A stretch of DNA of 64,000 bases, from NCBI GenBank assembly GCA_013397435.1, contig VZRG01002381.1, positions 1 to 64,000 of the forward strand. The letters run 5' to 3'. Numbering within the stretch: the first letter of the stretch is position 1; every line of letters starts with the position of its first letter. The notes below the pieces were generated by a model. That model made no database searches. It was not told the DNA's origin and saw only the letters and a program-made list of their open reading frames with translations. Made by a program: the position numbers and the translations under genes. This document shows, in pieces, positions 51,701-61,885 of the stretch. This DNA comes from Erythrocercus mccallii. Lineage: Eukaryota > Chordata > Aves > Passeriformes > Dicruridae.

Positions 51701-54700
51701 TACATGGTTAAATTCAAAGGTAGAAATTGCCTCTAAATAGTCAGAGGACATTTTCAGTTGAGATAACCTTGGTGAGGATCAGTAACAGTTTTTACCTTCT
51801 GTGTTGCTGCTTCTTGGTATATGCTAACTTGAAGAATTTATTTACAAAACTGAAACAGGCTGACATTTTTGACTGTAAACACTGGTTACAGAAATACTTG
51901 AATCAAAACAAGGGAAATGAGAAAGGTGTCGCCCTGGTTTCAGCTTGTTGATAAACACTGGGGCTATTTCAGAGAGTTCTGGAGATTAGTCTAGCAGCAG
52001 TTCTGTATGACAGCATATTACTTGAGTAATTTTTAATAACTGATAATGGAAAAGAGGGTAATTATTTAAATGTCTGTTTTAGACCCAAATCAGAAAATGC
52101 ATGGATATTTGCAAAATCAAATGCAGTACAAGCCATTGGGGTGATGTCATTTGGTAAGTGGTTTTTGCTGTTTGGTTTTTTTTTCAATATTAAGACCAAT
52201 AATAAGAAACTATTTAATATTTTGAACCAAGAATTTTTCTTCTAATATTCATGTTAGGCTGGTGTAGAAAAAAAAAAGAAATTGACTGAATGATCCATAT
52301 GAATGTCACTATTACTGTGTAAGACATTAACCTCATCCATTGTCCATTTGGCCATAGAGGCTTGCCACTGTAGCAGAGACAGTGTGCACATGAGTCCAGC
52401 TCGCCTGTGCAGGTCATCCTAAAGCCCCTGCAACAGTGGCTTCATCTAACTGATAAACTGAGGGGGCTGGGATCATTCTGCATTCCCTTGGGTAACTTCG
52501 AACAGAAAAGTCCTCATTCTGAAATCTGTTCCTGCCTGCAGGATCTGGTATATTATTTCTTGTTAACATCGTGATAGTCTGAGGCCTCCCAATGATTGCT
52601 GCTGCCTAAAATGGATGCCATGTGAAGTCTGAAAGTAGCAAATGACTCTGTAGATTTAAAAAAAAAACTTTTCAAATCTGCTGCTGTGCTCTTAAGAAGA
52701 GCAGGAAGAGGAAATAGGTGTGGAATGGAGATGTGGAGGGTGGGAAGTAGCATAGCATTTAAGGATAATGTAATCAGAATCATCTCAGGATGAATATAAA
52801 CCTTCATCAAATCAACTAAGCAAGCAAAGGTTCAAGCCATTTATCTTTGCCACTCATTGCAAGGTTGATGTTTGTGTTTAATAATGAGTGGATTCAAACT
52901 GTGCTATGTCTCTATGAATTTATGCATGAATTCATACATTTGCTTTACCTATCATGTGTTTCAGCATTCATCTGCCACCATAACAGCTTTTTAATATATG
53001 GGTCTCTGGAAGAACCCACATTAAAGAACTGGTCTCAAGTCACACATATGTCTGTGTCCCTTGCTCTTGTCATCAGTGTAGTGTTTGCTGCCTGTGGATA
53101 TATGACTTTTACAGGATACACAGAAGGTAAACTGCTTGATGCCTCAATTTGGGTGCTTGCTATAATCCTTACACTTTGTCTTTCTGTCGGATTTTTTCTG
53201 TAAATATCTTGGTGACTGTAAAAATGCAAGAATCCTAGTATATTTGGGCAGAAATAGGATGTTCCTCATAGTTACCCAACAACCAAAACAGGATCTGAAA
53301 ATGTCAGCTACATGCTAATTGCTGTCAGATTCTTAAGCATAAGCCTCACCAGTGGAAGTCCCCTTTGAATACTTCCATCATTAAAACACTTTGAAGACTA
53401 CACAGCTAGGATTTATCCACATGATCCAGCAGCAGAGAGCAGTAAGAAGAAAAATTTCCTACAGGGTATCTGGTATATATCTGTGTATATATTCTTACCT
53501 TTTTTCCTGTCTGTACTAATACAGCATCCTAGAGTTAGAGATATTTCCTATCTTGGCAACAGCTGTTCTGGTGTTACTAATCCTATTGTCCCATCTGTGG
53601 GTGTATGAATGCACATAAATATATATATAATCAATGTTGCATCATGCTATTTAACATCATTTTGTTGAAGTGAGAAAGGTATGTTCATAAAAACAAGGTG
53701 TAAATTGGTTTCAGTGCATTAATTTCTTCAGGGAAAATACACATTTCATAAGCAAGTATATTTTCTGTTACTTAATAGTGACATTCTGGGTTGTAGGAGG
53801 AGGCTTCCAAGCTTTTTCCTTTTCTGATGAGCAGCAGCATTTAGTTGAGAACAGAGAAACTGTAGGATGGCGAGTCCTGGTTTATCTGTCCTTTTTTCCT
53901 GCCTCCAGTGCTTACTCCAGCAGAGTAAGTCACTGTCCTGGGTGTACTGTAGGTAGGCAAAATGCAGGCTGGCTGAGAACTTTCAAGTACAGAAACCTCT
54001 GCCTGCAGCTCCTCCTCAGCTTATGACTCTTGTGTTAGCAAGTTCCAACTCAACTTCTGTCTCCCCATCAAAATCTTTTGGCTGTTTAAAGTGCACCTTA
54101 TTGCTTCTTCAAGGCCATTGTGATCCCTAAAGTAGTAAATCATGAGATGGTATTGTAATTGCATAAAACGGAACAGGTAGATCATTTGGTCACTGTCTTG
54201 CACTGTCTCTTTAGACCTCCGAGATCACTGTTACAGACTCTTTGTTGTAAACACCAAGCAAGATGACTTGAATTTTATAGTGTTTTTAGTGTTTTTAGCT
54301 ATAAGAATGTTTTCTAGATAAAAATGCATGTATTTATAATGGGCTTTTGGGGTCAGAATACTTGAAATTCTTCTCTTAGCTTATTAGCTGTGATTAGATA
54401 CTATCAGGGAAATGCAGTTCTCCACAGGTAACTCTCACTTTTTTATGTAATTGTTCTAGGAGTTTTTAGGGAAAATTTGTCTTTTACACATAAGCTTTTT
54501 TTCTGAATCTGTCACCTATTTATTTAATCAGACACTGGCATCTCATACAGAATCTATGTTACAGGGAAGATAGCAGATGACAAACTCTGATACGTATATT
54601 TTAAAATATTTTTTGAAGATAAATGCTACTTGAGATAGATACACTGCTACCAGCAGGATAATCTAAAAGTTGCTCCTGGACGTAACTTGTGACTGTAACT

Positions 54701-57700
54701 AGTTTCTAGTTACATGTCAGAAGAGGGGATCAGAAAATCTCAGTTACTCCAGTAACTCCAGTAACCTGCACTTCAAGTTGCAAATATAGGTAAATGATGT
54801 GAAGTTCAAGCTAATTGGTGTTTTGCTGTACCTCAGGGGATATATTTGAAAACTACTGTAGAGATGACAACCTTGCTACATTTGGAAGGTTTTGTTATGG
54901 AGTTACTGTAATTCTGACCTTCCCCCTTGAATGTTTTGTGACCAGAGAGGTAAGAATTTATTACATTCTCTCTTTAACACTGTTGTTATATATGAAAAAT
55001 ATTCTCACATTATTAATACATATTGTAGCTAAAGTCTATGGTTGATCTGTGATAAATAGCAGCATATTTTATCCTGCTATGTGCAGTGAGTATGGAGGAT
55101 TAGGTGTACTGTTTAGACAATGGCCATATAATGTTGTTTTACATTGATTATGATATTAGTCAACATTATATTAATAATTACTTAATAATTCAGGACTGCT
55201 TAAAATTCCAAGTTTGGCATAAATGACACTGTTGTTACTGTGTTGAGAATAGCCAAAAGTATGTACTTTTCATTCTTAGTAGTTTTGCTTTTTAGAAGTA
55301 TTTCCAGCTAGCAAATCCATCAATTCAATAAATAATTGTAAATGGATTTATTCTGCAATAGGCAAATGAGAAAAGAGTAAATCCTAAAATCCTACAGGTA
55401 TAACTAAGTCAATTTAGCAATTAGTTCTGCAATTTCAGTAATGATTGTTACGAGTTATTTTTGGAAGCAGATGAAGATGTTTTCTTGAAGCAAGGTAAGT
55501 AAAATTTAGTCAGTGTGTTCTTACACATTCCTTTAGTTTTCTAAGGTTAGAAGCTTTGGAATAAGCTGTTTGATAACATAAGTAGAAAAATCAAGGTCTA
55601 AAATTGTGGTTCTATTTCAGGTGATTGCCAATGTGTTTTTCCATGGGAACCTCTCAACAGTTTTCCATGTTGTTGTGACAGTAGTTATCATTGCTGTGGC
55701 GACTGGTGTATCATTAGCGTATGATTGCCTTGGAATAGTTTTAGAGCTGAATGTAAGTGAATCTGTGTACTCTTTTATTTAATAAATCACTCATTAATAA
55801 ATTGGAACTTTGTAAAATCCACAGCTCTACTGAAAATCTTACATAACTTGACATAGTCAGTAGTAGTGTTAGAAGAAGGAATTACTGCTTCAAAAACAGA
55901 TAACTAAAGGTGAAAAGAAGTTCTAGAAGTAGAATTAATATGGTGGGAGGTGGGATTTAGAACAGTTTTGTAGATAAGGCAAGTGGCTGTGACTTACCAA
56001 ATGTGTTTAAGTCACAGTAGATAGCACTAAAATGCTCATCCAAACTCTATAGTGGTACTGAATTTAGCATTTCTTTCTCTAGTCCCTGCTTCTGATGAAG
56101 TTGGCAAATTACTAAACACTGGGGCAGATTCTAGTTGACTGTCGTGTGCCAAAAGAGCAAAAAACAAAGAGGGAGGTAGAAAGAAAGAACCAGTAGTAGC
56201 TAGACCACAGAGATGGTCACTGGAAATATACAATTCCCTCAAAAGCAAGCATTCCATCAATGCAGTGGGTTTTTTTCCTAAGCAATTAATCAGTAGTCAA
56301 GCTGGTAGTTTTATTCAGTTACAAATAGAAGTTGATAGCCAGACATTTGCATGGGTAGCTCTTTCTTGTGATTTCTTTTCCTTTTTAAGAGAGAATTTGA
56401 CAACACAGCTGTAGGTATTTATTGGATGTAATAATTGTGCTCAGAAAGATTCTTCAGTCTTGATATCTAGTAGGAAAAAAATGAATAGACAGAGTATTTG
56501 CATGTGAAAGAAAGGTGATCTGTCTTTTCAGCTGTCCAGCAGAGGAGCTGTCTTTGGCTCTTCACCACAGATGGCATTTGATACTATTTCTCTGACCCTG
56601 CTTACTCTTTCCCTGCTTTCCAGTTTTAGAACAAAACATAAGCCATTGTTTTTGCCTGGTGGTAATTCCCCAGGGAACACTATTGGGTCGTATGGGAGTC
56701 AAAGGGCCACAGAGCTTGTTATTCTTTTACTGGGGTGTTGGTTTGAGTTACTTCACAGACCTTAATTTTCATGGAGAAGATACTTTGTGCTTGTACCGAT
56801 TTCTGATGTCTATACTGATCACTGTTAACAGGTTCTACCATACAAATATTGGAACTTTAGTACAAATTATCATGTAAAGTTATTACTGTCTTGGCATAAT
56901 TTAAATTGAAACACAGTGTTTAAGTATGTAACAAAATAAACATTCAAAATTTCTACGTAAAATTGCTCCCTTTTGGCATTTAACTCATTTGCTAATCTGC
57001 AGTGGCTTTAGTATAAAAAGAATTTTTTTAAGTGATTTTTGTTTGTCCCTTTCTAAAAGAGCATTTGAAGAGGAGGTGAATTTTTAATAAGAGGAAAGAT
57101 TCTACTCTGTCAAAAGGAGCTTTGCTTTCATAGAGAAGTCAAGCTAAATCAGGTTATACATGTCAAAACTGATATGAATCCTTTGAACTGCTATATGATG
57201 CTTTCACTTTTCAAAAAATTTTATTCCTTTTAAAGGCAGTGTTATATCTTATCTCCTCCATGGAATTATCTTAAATATTTAAATTCAGTTCAAGTATTGA
57301 AGAACTATGTTTGTACTTTTACTCTATCTCTTAAGCTGAGAAACTTTATGTAATAAGATTTAATGCTTCTTGCAATGTTAAAATATTATTTTGTATCAGC
57401 AAAGCAAAAGCATTTAAATAAATCTGAATTATTTGAAATAGTTTAACAGATATTCTTGCATATTGTTTGGGACTTTGAAAAAAAAGGTTTTCCACATAGC
57501 AACACAGGAAAAGGCCTTTATCTTCTGTTTTTACTGTTACATCAGTCTAATCACAACTGTTTAAAAATTTAGGGGTTTGTTCTTCAAATCTAAATAAACA
57601 TGCTTATGAGGTTTTTTTGTATTGCTCTTTCCCACCCACAGGGAGTTCTGAGTGCTACCCCACTTGTTTTCATCATCCCATCAGCGTGTTATCTAAGGCT

Positions 57701-57887
57701 GTCCAAGGAGCGGTGGAACCATTCAGATAACCTCATATCCTGCCTGATTCTTGTTCTTGGTGTGCTGGTAATGGCAGTCGGGTTTGTCATGACTGTCTTG
57801 CATCCCCAAGAATGTAGCCATGGAAAAGAAATGTTCTACTGCTCCCCTAGTAATGTTTCTGTACATAACAGCACACTTCCACCATAG
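36745..57887 (+). CDS. SLC38A11: Putative sodium-coupled neutral amino-acid transporter 11 (12 coding exons, complete, 444 aa)
   Basis: Joined exons: 36745-36774, 39096-39213, 39629-39703, 40300-40434, 42070-42135, 43736-43842, 44003-44082, 52083-52153, 52965-53126, 54837-54949, 55621-55752, 57642-57887 (TAG). The total is 1335 nt; phases agree at every junction and all introns are GT-AG. The product is a multi-pass membrane protein of the SLC38/AAAP amino-acid transporter family. After a short N-terminal tail comes the family signature NIINSIIGSGIIGLPYS (residues 38-54) in TM1. About ten more hydrophobic helices follow, near 60-80, 103-126, 151-171, 178-197, 219-240, 256-277, 292-317, 331-349, 364-383 and 393-414. 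Other landmarks are FICHHNSFLIYGSLEEP (229-245), FGRFCYGVTVILTFPLECF (297-315) and DCLGIVLELNG (354-364). C-terminal sequons NVS and NST suit an extracellular C terminus. Length and similarity match vertebrate SLC38A11, whose substrate remains poorly defined. I chose the start at 36745 for its G at -3 and +4 and the family-like N-terminal length. Confidence 0.96.
39096..39213 (+). CDS. SLC38A11: SLC38A11 coding exon 2
   Basis: Residues 11-49 plus one base; acceptor GAAATAG, donor GTAAGT. Encodes the acidic VETDD start of the cytosolic tail, then most of TM1 up to GSGII. Intron 1 (2.3 kb) precedes it. Confidence 0.95.
39629..39703 (+). CDS. SLC38A11: SLC38A11 coding exon 3
   Basis: Completes the TM1 signature (GLPYSMKEAG) and enters TM2 (LLLLVVAYIT). 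Acceptor TTTGCAG, donor GTACTC; phase 1 at both ends. Confidence 0.95.
40300..40434 (+). CDS. SLC38A11: SLC38A11 coding exon 4
   Basis: Encodes DYSIILLIKGGNLSSTKSYQ, the connecting loop and most of TM3 (LSTLQFLYPFI). Acceptor TTAACAG, donor GTAAGA. It contains an NLS sequon at residue 86. Confidence 0.95.
42070..42135 (+). CDS. SLC38A11: SLC38A11 coding exon 5
   Basis: 22-codon exon: end of TM3 and the following loop, AMISYNIITGDTL ending QRIPG. Acceptor TTTAAG, donor GTAAGA. Confidence 0.95.
43736..43842 (+). CDS. SLC38A11: SLC38A11 coding exon 6
   Basis: Encodes the loop VGLDNVLTDRH and TM4 with the family motif TLPISLYRDIAKLGK. Acceptor GCTTTAG, donor GTAAGT; ends in phase 0. Confidence 0.96.
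44003..44082 (+). CDS. SLC38A11: SLC38A11 coding exon 7
   Basis: TM5, VSLLSLILTIVILVIVMVRT, then TFSPQ. Preceded by a 160-bp intron, the shortest in the gene. Acceptor TTTACAG, donor GTGAGT; ends in phase 2. Confidence 0.95.
44083..52082 (+). other. SLC38A11: Intron 7 of SLC38A11 (8 kb)
   Basis: By far the longest intron, over a third of the gene. It contains probable ancient LINE debris (45880-46850) and a small overlapping ORF pair near 51 kb. I see no exon that would keep the transporter frame and no tRNA or snoRNA. Confidence 0.8.
45880..46850 (-). mobile_element. Probable ancient CR1/L3-like LINE remnant
   Basis: The plus strand carries wording typical of very old amniote LINE copies read in antisense. 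Near 46000-46060 it reads ATAATTTGTCCCCCTTTGG followed by GAGTAAACAAGCACAGTTCC. At about 46690-46730 there is a GTACTGGACTCAGATCAGG stretch followed by a segment like CCACTGGAATCCCA. No ORF survives. Similarity is weak and patchy; the call and its limits are tentative. Confidence 0.45.
52083..52153 (+). CDS. SLC38A11: SLC38A11 coding exon 8
   Basis: Encodes PKSENAWIFAKSNAVQAIGV then MSF, with the first base completing V204. This is the loop into TM6. Acceptor TTTTAG, donor GTAAGT. Confidence 0.95.
52965..53126 (+). CDS. SLC38A11: SLC38A11 coding exon 9
   Basis: The largest internal exon. It encodes the conserved FICHHNSFLIYGSLEEP block of TM6 and TM7 (SLALVISVVFAACGYMTFTG). Acceptor TTTCAG, donor GTAAAC. 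An NWS sequon is at residue 249. Confidence 0.96.
54837..54949 (+). CDS. SLC38A11: SLC38A11 coding exon 10
   Basis: Encodes GDIFENYCRDDNLATFGRF and TM8 (CYGVTVILTFPLECFVTRE). Acceptor CCTCAG, donor GTAAGA; ends in phase 0. Confidence 0.96.
55621..55752 (+). CDS. SLC38A11: SLC38A11 coding exon 11
   Basis: 44 codons: VIANVFFHGNLSTVF, TM9 and the DCLGIVLELN block. Acceptor TTTCAG, donor GTAAGT; phase 0 at both ends, so skipping would keep the frame but remove a helix. Confidence 0.96.
57642..57887 (+). CDS. SLC38A11: SLC38A11 coding exon 12 (terminal)
   Basis: GVLSATPLVFIIPSACYLRL (TM10), TM11 near SCLILVLGVLVMAVGFVM, then a short tail with Cys421 and Cys430, sequons NVS and NST, and TAG at 885-887 (offset 57000). 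Acceptor CCACAG. Confidence 0.96.
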   Translation, partial: GVLSATPLVFIIPSACYLRLSKERWNHSDNLISCLILVLGVLVMAVGFVMTVLHPQECSHGKEMFYCSPSNVSVHNSTLPP

Positions 57888-58547
57888 GTAGCACACCAAC
57901 CGCCAGACTAGATCAGGCACATCTCAGGCACATAGCGAACCATACGTGCCAGTTGAAAGGAGAGTGGAACAAAGATTTTTCATGTTTTGAGATGCACTAA
58001 GAATTTTAAACTGTATAGCTGTATTTACATACTTGATGTTATGCTGCCATCCTTTTTCAGGTAAGGCTTCAATTTTAACTGTTGAAACACAAAATCTCAG
58101 AGGTGCCTTTCAGTAGACATTACTTGAATAACTTGCAAGCCTACCAAAAAGGTTGCATTTTTTAACTTAGTCTGCAATACTGTTTAAAAGCTATAAATTA
58201 AATGTTTTGGAATATAAACCTTTTCCATGTTTGATTGATTTAACTAAGTTTTTATTAATTGTATAATTGTATATTGTTTTTTTATTAGCACATTATAGTA
58301 TGCTGGTTTTCTGAAGTCCTGAGAAAAAGTATGTCTGGATCTCTGTGTATTACAGTTCTGCTATTAAATCAAAAGACCCTTATTAATTCTGTCTTTGATT
58401 TTGCAGTAGCTGTCCTTTAGAGCTGAAAGCTTACCTTTTACTGGATCTTGAGTCAAATGAAATTTTGTATTCTGACTGAACTGTAACTGATACAATTTAA
58501 TTATAACTGTTACAATATGTGGTCTTGTAATCGAAAGATACTGCATG

Positions 58548-58553
58548 AATAAA
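58548..58553 (+). terminator. SLC38A11: Candidate poly(A) signal for SLC38A11
   Basis: AATAAA about 660 bases past the stop codon. It is the first canonical hexamer downstream; use is inferred. Confidence 0.45.
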
Positions 58554-58817
58554 TCCACAAGAGTGGATTTTAAAAGATTAAACTAGGCAGTCTTTGTAAA
58601 AATTTCAAGATTGACAAAGAAGGAAATTACATTGCCGCTCAATTCTTACATTTATAATACTCATTTTTTCTGAAACTGAATTGAAACTAACATTCTAAAC
58701 CTGATTATCATTCTAGTCCTCTGTTTCTTTTCAGGATATGACTAATGATTTTGTCATGGTTTGTCAAATTTTAGTGATTTTTTATGTTTTTCAAAATTCA
58801 TTTAACATCAAGGATTC

Positions 58818-58868
58818 ATGTATATATATCTATGTGTATAAATATACATATATACATAAGTATATGTA
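58818..58868. repeat. TA/CATA-rich low-complexity tract
   Basis: About 50 bp of mixed TATA, TGTA and CATA units, AT-rich and partly self-complementary, in the presumed 3' UTR or just beyond it. Confidence 0.7.
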
Positions 58869-59210
58869 AAAATAGACTCGTGCCTATAGAATAGGACTAT
58901 TTTGAGGTTGAGTAATATGAGTATCCTCAGTCATATCAATGCTGTCATTTTGAAAATGTTTTGTTACCAAATGAAGATGTGTACTTGAGTTAATTTTTGC
59001 ATTATTGTGATCCTTTTGGTTCCTCATGCCAACTTGATGCATAATGCTACTTCATTTTTATGCTGCATAATGGGGCTGGGTTTTGCCTTCATCTTGCATG
59101 GCAAAGCTATGTCATTCAAGACTTCCAGCTAAAAAAATCTGTAAGCAAGGGTGACTAGATGGTACTAATACTTGTAAGAGTAACACATTTTCTAAAAGTA
59201 GTGCTTCCAA

Positions 59211-59216
59211 AATAAA
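59211..59216 (+). terminator. SLC38A11: Alternative distal poly(A) signal for SLC38A11
   Basis: AATAAA followed within about 25 bases by a run of T and a TTGTTTCTTTGG segment, resembling a downstream element. Use is inferred. Confidence 0.4.
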
Positions 59217-59230
59217 TGCTTTAAATATTA

Positions 59231-61780
59231 CTGGGATTTTTTTTTGTTTCTTTGGGATTTTTTTTAAGTTATAAAGCAATTAGAGAGAAGCGTGAGTATT
59301 AGTCTGCTTTCATTTCTTTACATAGTGTCAACTTTGAGGGTGATAATTTATTTTTTCTCCAGGTAGTTGATACTGTTCACAGAGAATATTTCTCATCAGT
59401 TTAGAATCAGTAATAGCTGGTTTTGTCTCAGCTGTGGGTGAATTGTTACTGAATAGATTCATTCACTTTATTCCATGCCAAATGGAGTTAAACCCAAATA
59501 ATATTTCCTTGTGACAGCTAATGAGATCTTTTTGAACAATCATAATTCTTTTGTGCTTGTTCTTTTTTTCTGATTATTCTTTTTTACTTTTGAAGTGGGT
59601 TACCTTGTTTCAGGTATTAATTATAAACTATCTTTGCTATAGAGTGTCAATGGAAATAATTTCCATTTCATTCTACTGAGGCTGTGTTGTTATTAAATCA
59701 TGTTTGCATATCCTTTATGAAGGATGAGTCTTTCTATGCTTTTCTACTTTATAAATGAAAATGTAAAGATTTTTTTCCCTGTTCTTTTTAATTTTTGAAG
59801 TCTAAAGTCTGAAGTAGTAATGGTCAGTTAAATGTTTTCACTGCTGCTAAAGCTTCTCTTGCTCTTAGAAGCTTTTTTTGCCAAAACTAATGGAATTCAT
59901 GTAATCATATGCTCAGTGGTTTTCATTGGTGAATTTCCCTGGGGCTCTCTCAGCCATAAGTATACTGAAAATGAGAAGTGGGGTGTCATGGACACCAGAA
60001 TTTAAAGTTAACTGCTATTTGCCTAGTGGCTTTATAAAACCTCTGGTCCCTTCCTTTCCAATATTACATAGTGCAACTTACCTTTATTGCAATGACAAAT
60101 AATAGCAATCTGGTGAATCCCTTCTTTGAACCTAGGAGGTTCAAATACAGAAAGATAATAGATCATAACAAAAATTGCGATAACCATAGTTTTTTGCAAA
60201 CAGTTAAGACTCCCCAAAATAAAACTGTAAAATCTGTCAGGAACTTCTCACTGGCCTCAGCATGTGCAGGATGTCACCACAGTCTTAGTACTTCAAGCAG
60301 AAGTGTGCTGGGAGTAGCAATATCCCCAGCTCCAAATGTTCAGTGGTGACAGAACTTCACAGAGTGCATGGAGGGAGAATGTTACACAAGCACTTGCAGG
60401 CAGGATTTTCACATCAAAAGCTGGTAGTGTGACTCACTATTTCTCAAAGTTCCTCTCTCCAGCTGAGAAGGCATTTCAGGACACCAGATGTACAATTACC
60501 ATTCTCACAGGAGCTAAGCAGACAGTTCATGACTTTCTAGAGCAGAGTGCTTCTTACCAATCACAGAATTCTGAGCGTTCACAAAATACTTCCTCCTAAA
60601 AATTTGTCAGATGACCAAACCCCATGTGCTACCTGAGATTTCCTAGAGAATTTTCCTTCCTTCTCAAGTTTCTCTCTGGAGGGGGAGCAAAATGGCTCAG
60701 GTTTGCTAAATGGACATAATTTCTATGTATTTTTCACATGCAATATCTTTATGTCTCATATAACATACATACATTACGTGTATTTTCTGCATCCAACGGA
60801 GAAGGATATTTATTTCCCAAATAAACTATTTAGTATTTGTGACTCACTGAAGAATGAAACTCAAAAAGTAGTGTAAGGATTTATGTAGTCTGGTGGGAAC
60901 ATGGGTAAAAGGGAGAAAGTAATAAAAGTGGCAGAGTAAACAAATACATTGGGAGTGCAAAACATGAGGTTGAACAATCGAACAAGCATAATGCACAGAA
61001 GAGTTATACTTTTTTAGTAGTTCTGTTATATGGAAATCTAATTCTAAAAGCAATTCTTGAGTTTGGGATTTTTTTTTAATTTTTTTTTTAAGAATTGATG
61101 TAGATTCAAAAACATTCAAGATTTAAGTTCAGGCCAGTGAAGGAAATAAGTAGAAGCTTTCCAGTGTCTGTCATTCAGTGCTATTGGAGAAATTGAAATT
61201 CAGGTGCATGCTTAGTATATGACTCAAAACTCTTCATGGAGAGAAAGTAGACTATATGATTATTTCTCTTTCTGCTTATCTTTATGTTGTCTCCTAACTA
61301 AACGTTGATTCTAGGTGCTTCATAAGACAATACCGTATGGAAAAGCTATAGTTGCTGCATGGAATTCCAGAATTGAATTCAAGAAAAGTTCAGGAAAGTC
61401 TGAATTCTCACGTGTGATTTCCTAGAAGAGACAGTATCCACTAAACACTGGAAATTCCCAGCAAGATTCATAGACTTACTATATTAATACAAATACAGAA
61501 GTAATGAACTGAAGACAAAGAAATGTAGAAACAAGTGAAAATTACTATTAGACACTGTAAGAATAAATGACAGGTGTCATTCTGTAAAACATGTGTTAAG
61601 ATGAGGTCAAGTAAATTATCTTTCAGTGAGCAGCTTATGTCTGCCACAAGCTGCATGCTTTGCAGACACTTCAGTAATGTCCTTCATCTTGATGGAGGCA
61701 GGAAAGCTGACAGTGCTGCAAGTGCACCTACCTGAGATTGCATGGCGGGATGTTGTAACCACCTCTTGGGACTTTTGTTT
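59231..61780. other. Non-coding downstream stretch
   Basis: No gene recognised. ORFs of 92 and 87 codons at 60071-60349 and 60336-60599 have no motif I know and no splice context. I see nothing else. Confidence 0.5.
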
Positions 61781-61789
61781 CTAGAGGCA

Positions 61790-61885
61790 GGGGCTGGCTC
61801 ATTTTTTTTTCTTTGTATTCATAAACTGCTTAGCACAGTAGCTTCTGATTGATGACAGGGCCTCCTAGGTGCCAGTAACATAAGC
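61790..61885 (+). mobile_element. Probable tail of an ancient amniote interspersed repeat
   Basis: The wording TGCTTAGCACAGTAGC, GATTGATGACAGGGCCTCC and TAGGTGCCAGTAACAT resembles the 3' tail of an old repeat widespread in reptile and bird genomes. I recognise it from memory and cannot name the family with certainty. Confidence 0.4.

Larger units (their letters stand above)
57888..59230 (+). other. SLC38A11: Probable SLC38A11 3' untranslated region
   Basis: Non-coding sequence after the stop. Candidate signals are ATTAAA at 58197-58202, AATAAA at 58548-58553 and AATAAA at 59211-59216, the last followed by T-rich DNA. Which is used cannot be told from sequence. Confidence 0.5.

Noticed and set aside
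52847..53203. 118-codon ORF as an independent small gene
   Set aside because: Only 52965-53126 is coding. It is SLC38A11 exon 9, and the flanks are intron read-through.
56571..56877. 64- and 72-codon ORFs in SLC38A11 intron 11
   Set aside because: No motif, no conserved-looking splice sites, and inclusion would disrupt the phase-0 join of exons 11 and 12.
60071..60599. 92- and 87-codon overlapping ORFs downstream of SLC38A11 as a candidate new gene
   Set aside because: No recognised family and no promoter or splice context. ORFs of this length are expected by chance in 64 kb.
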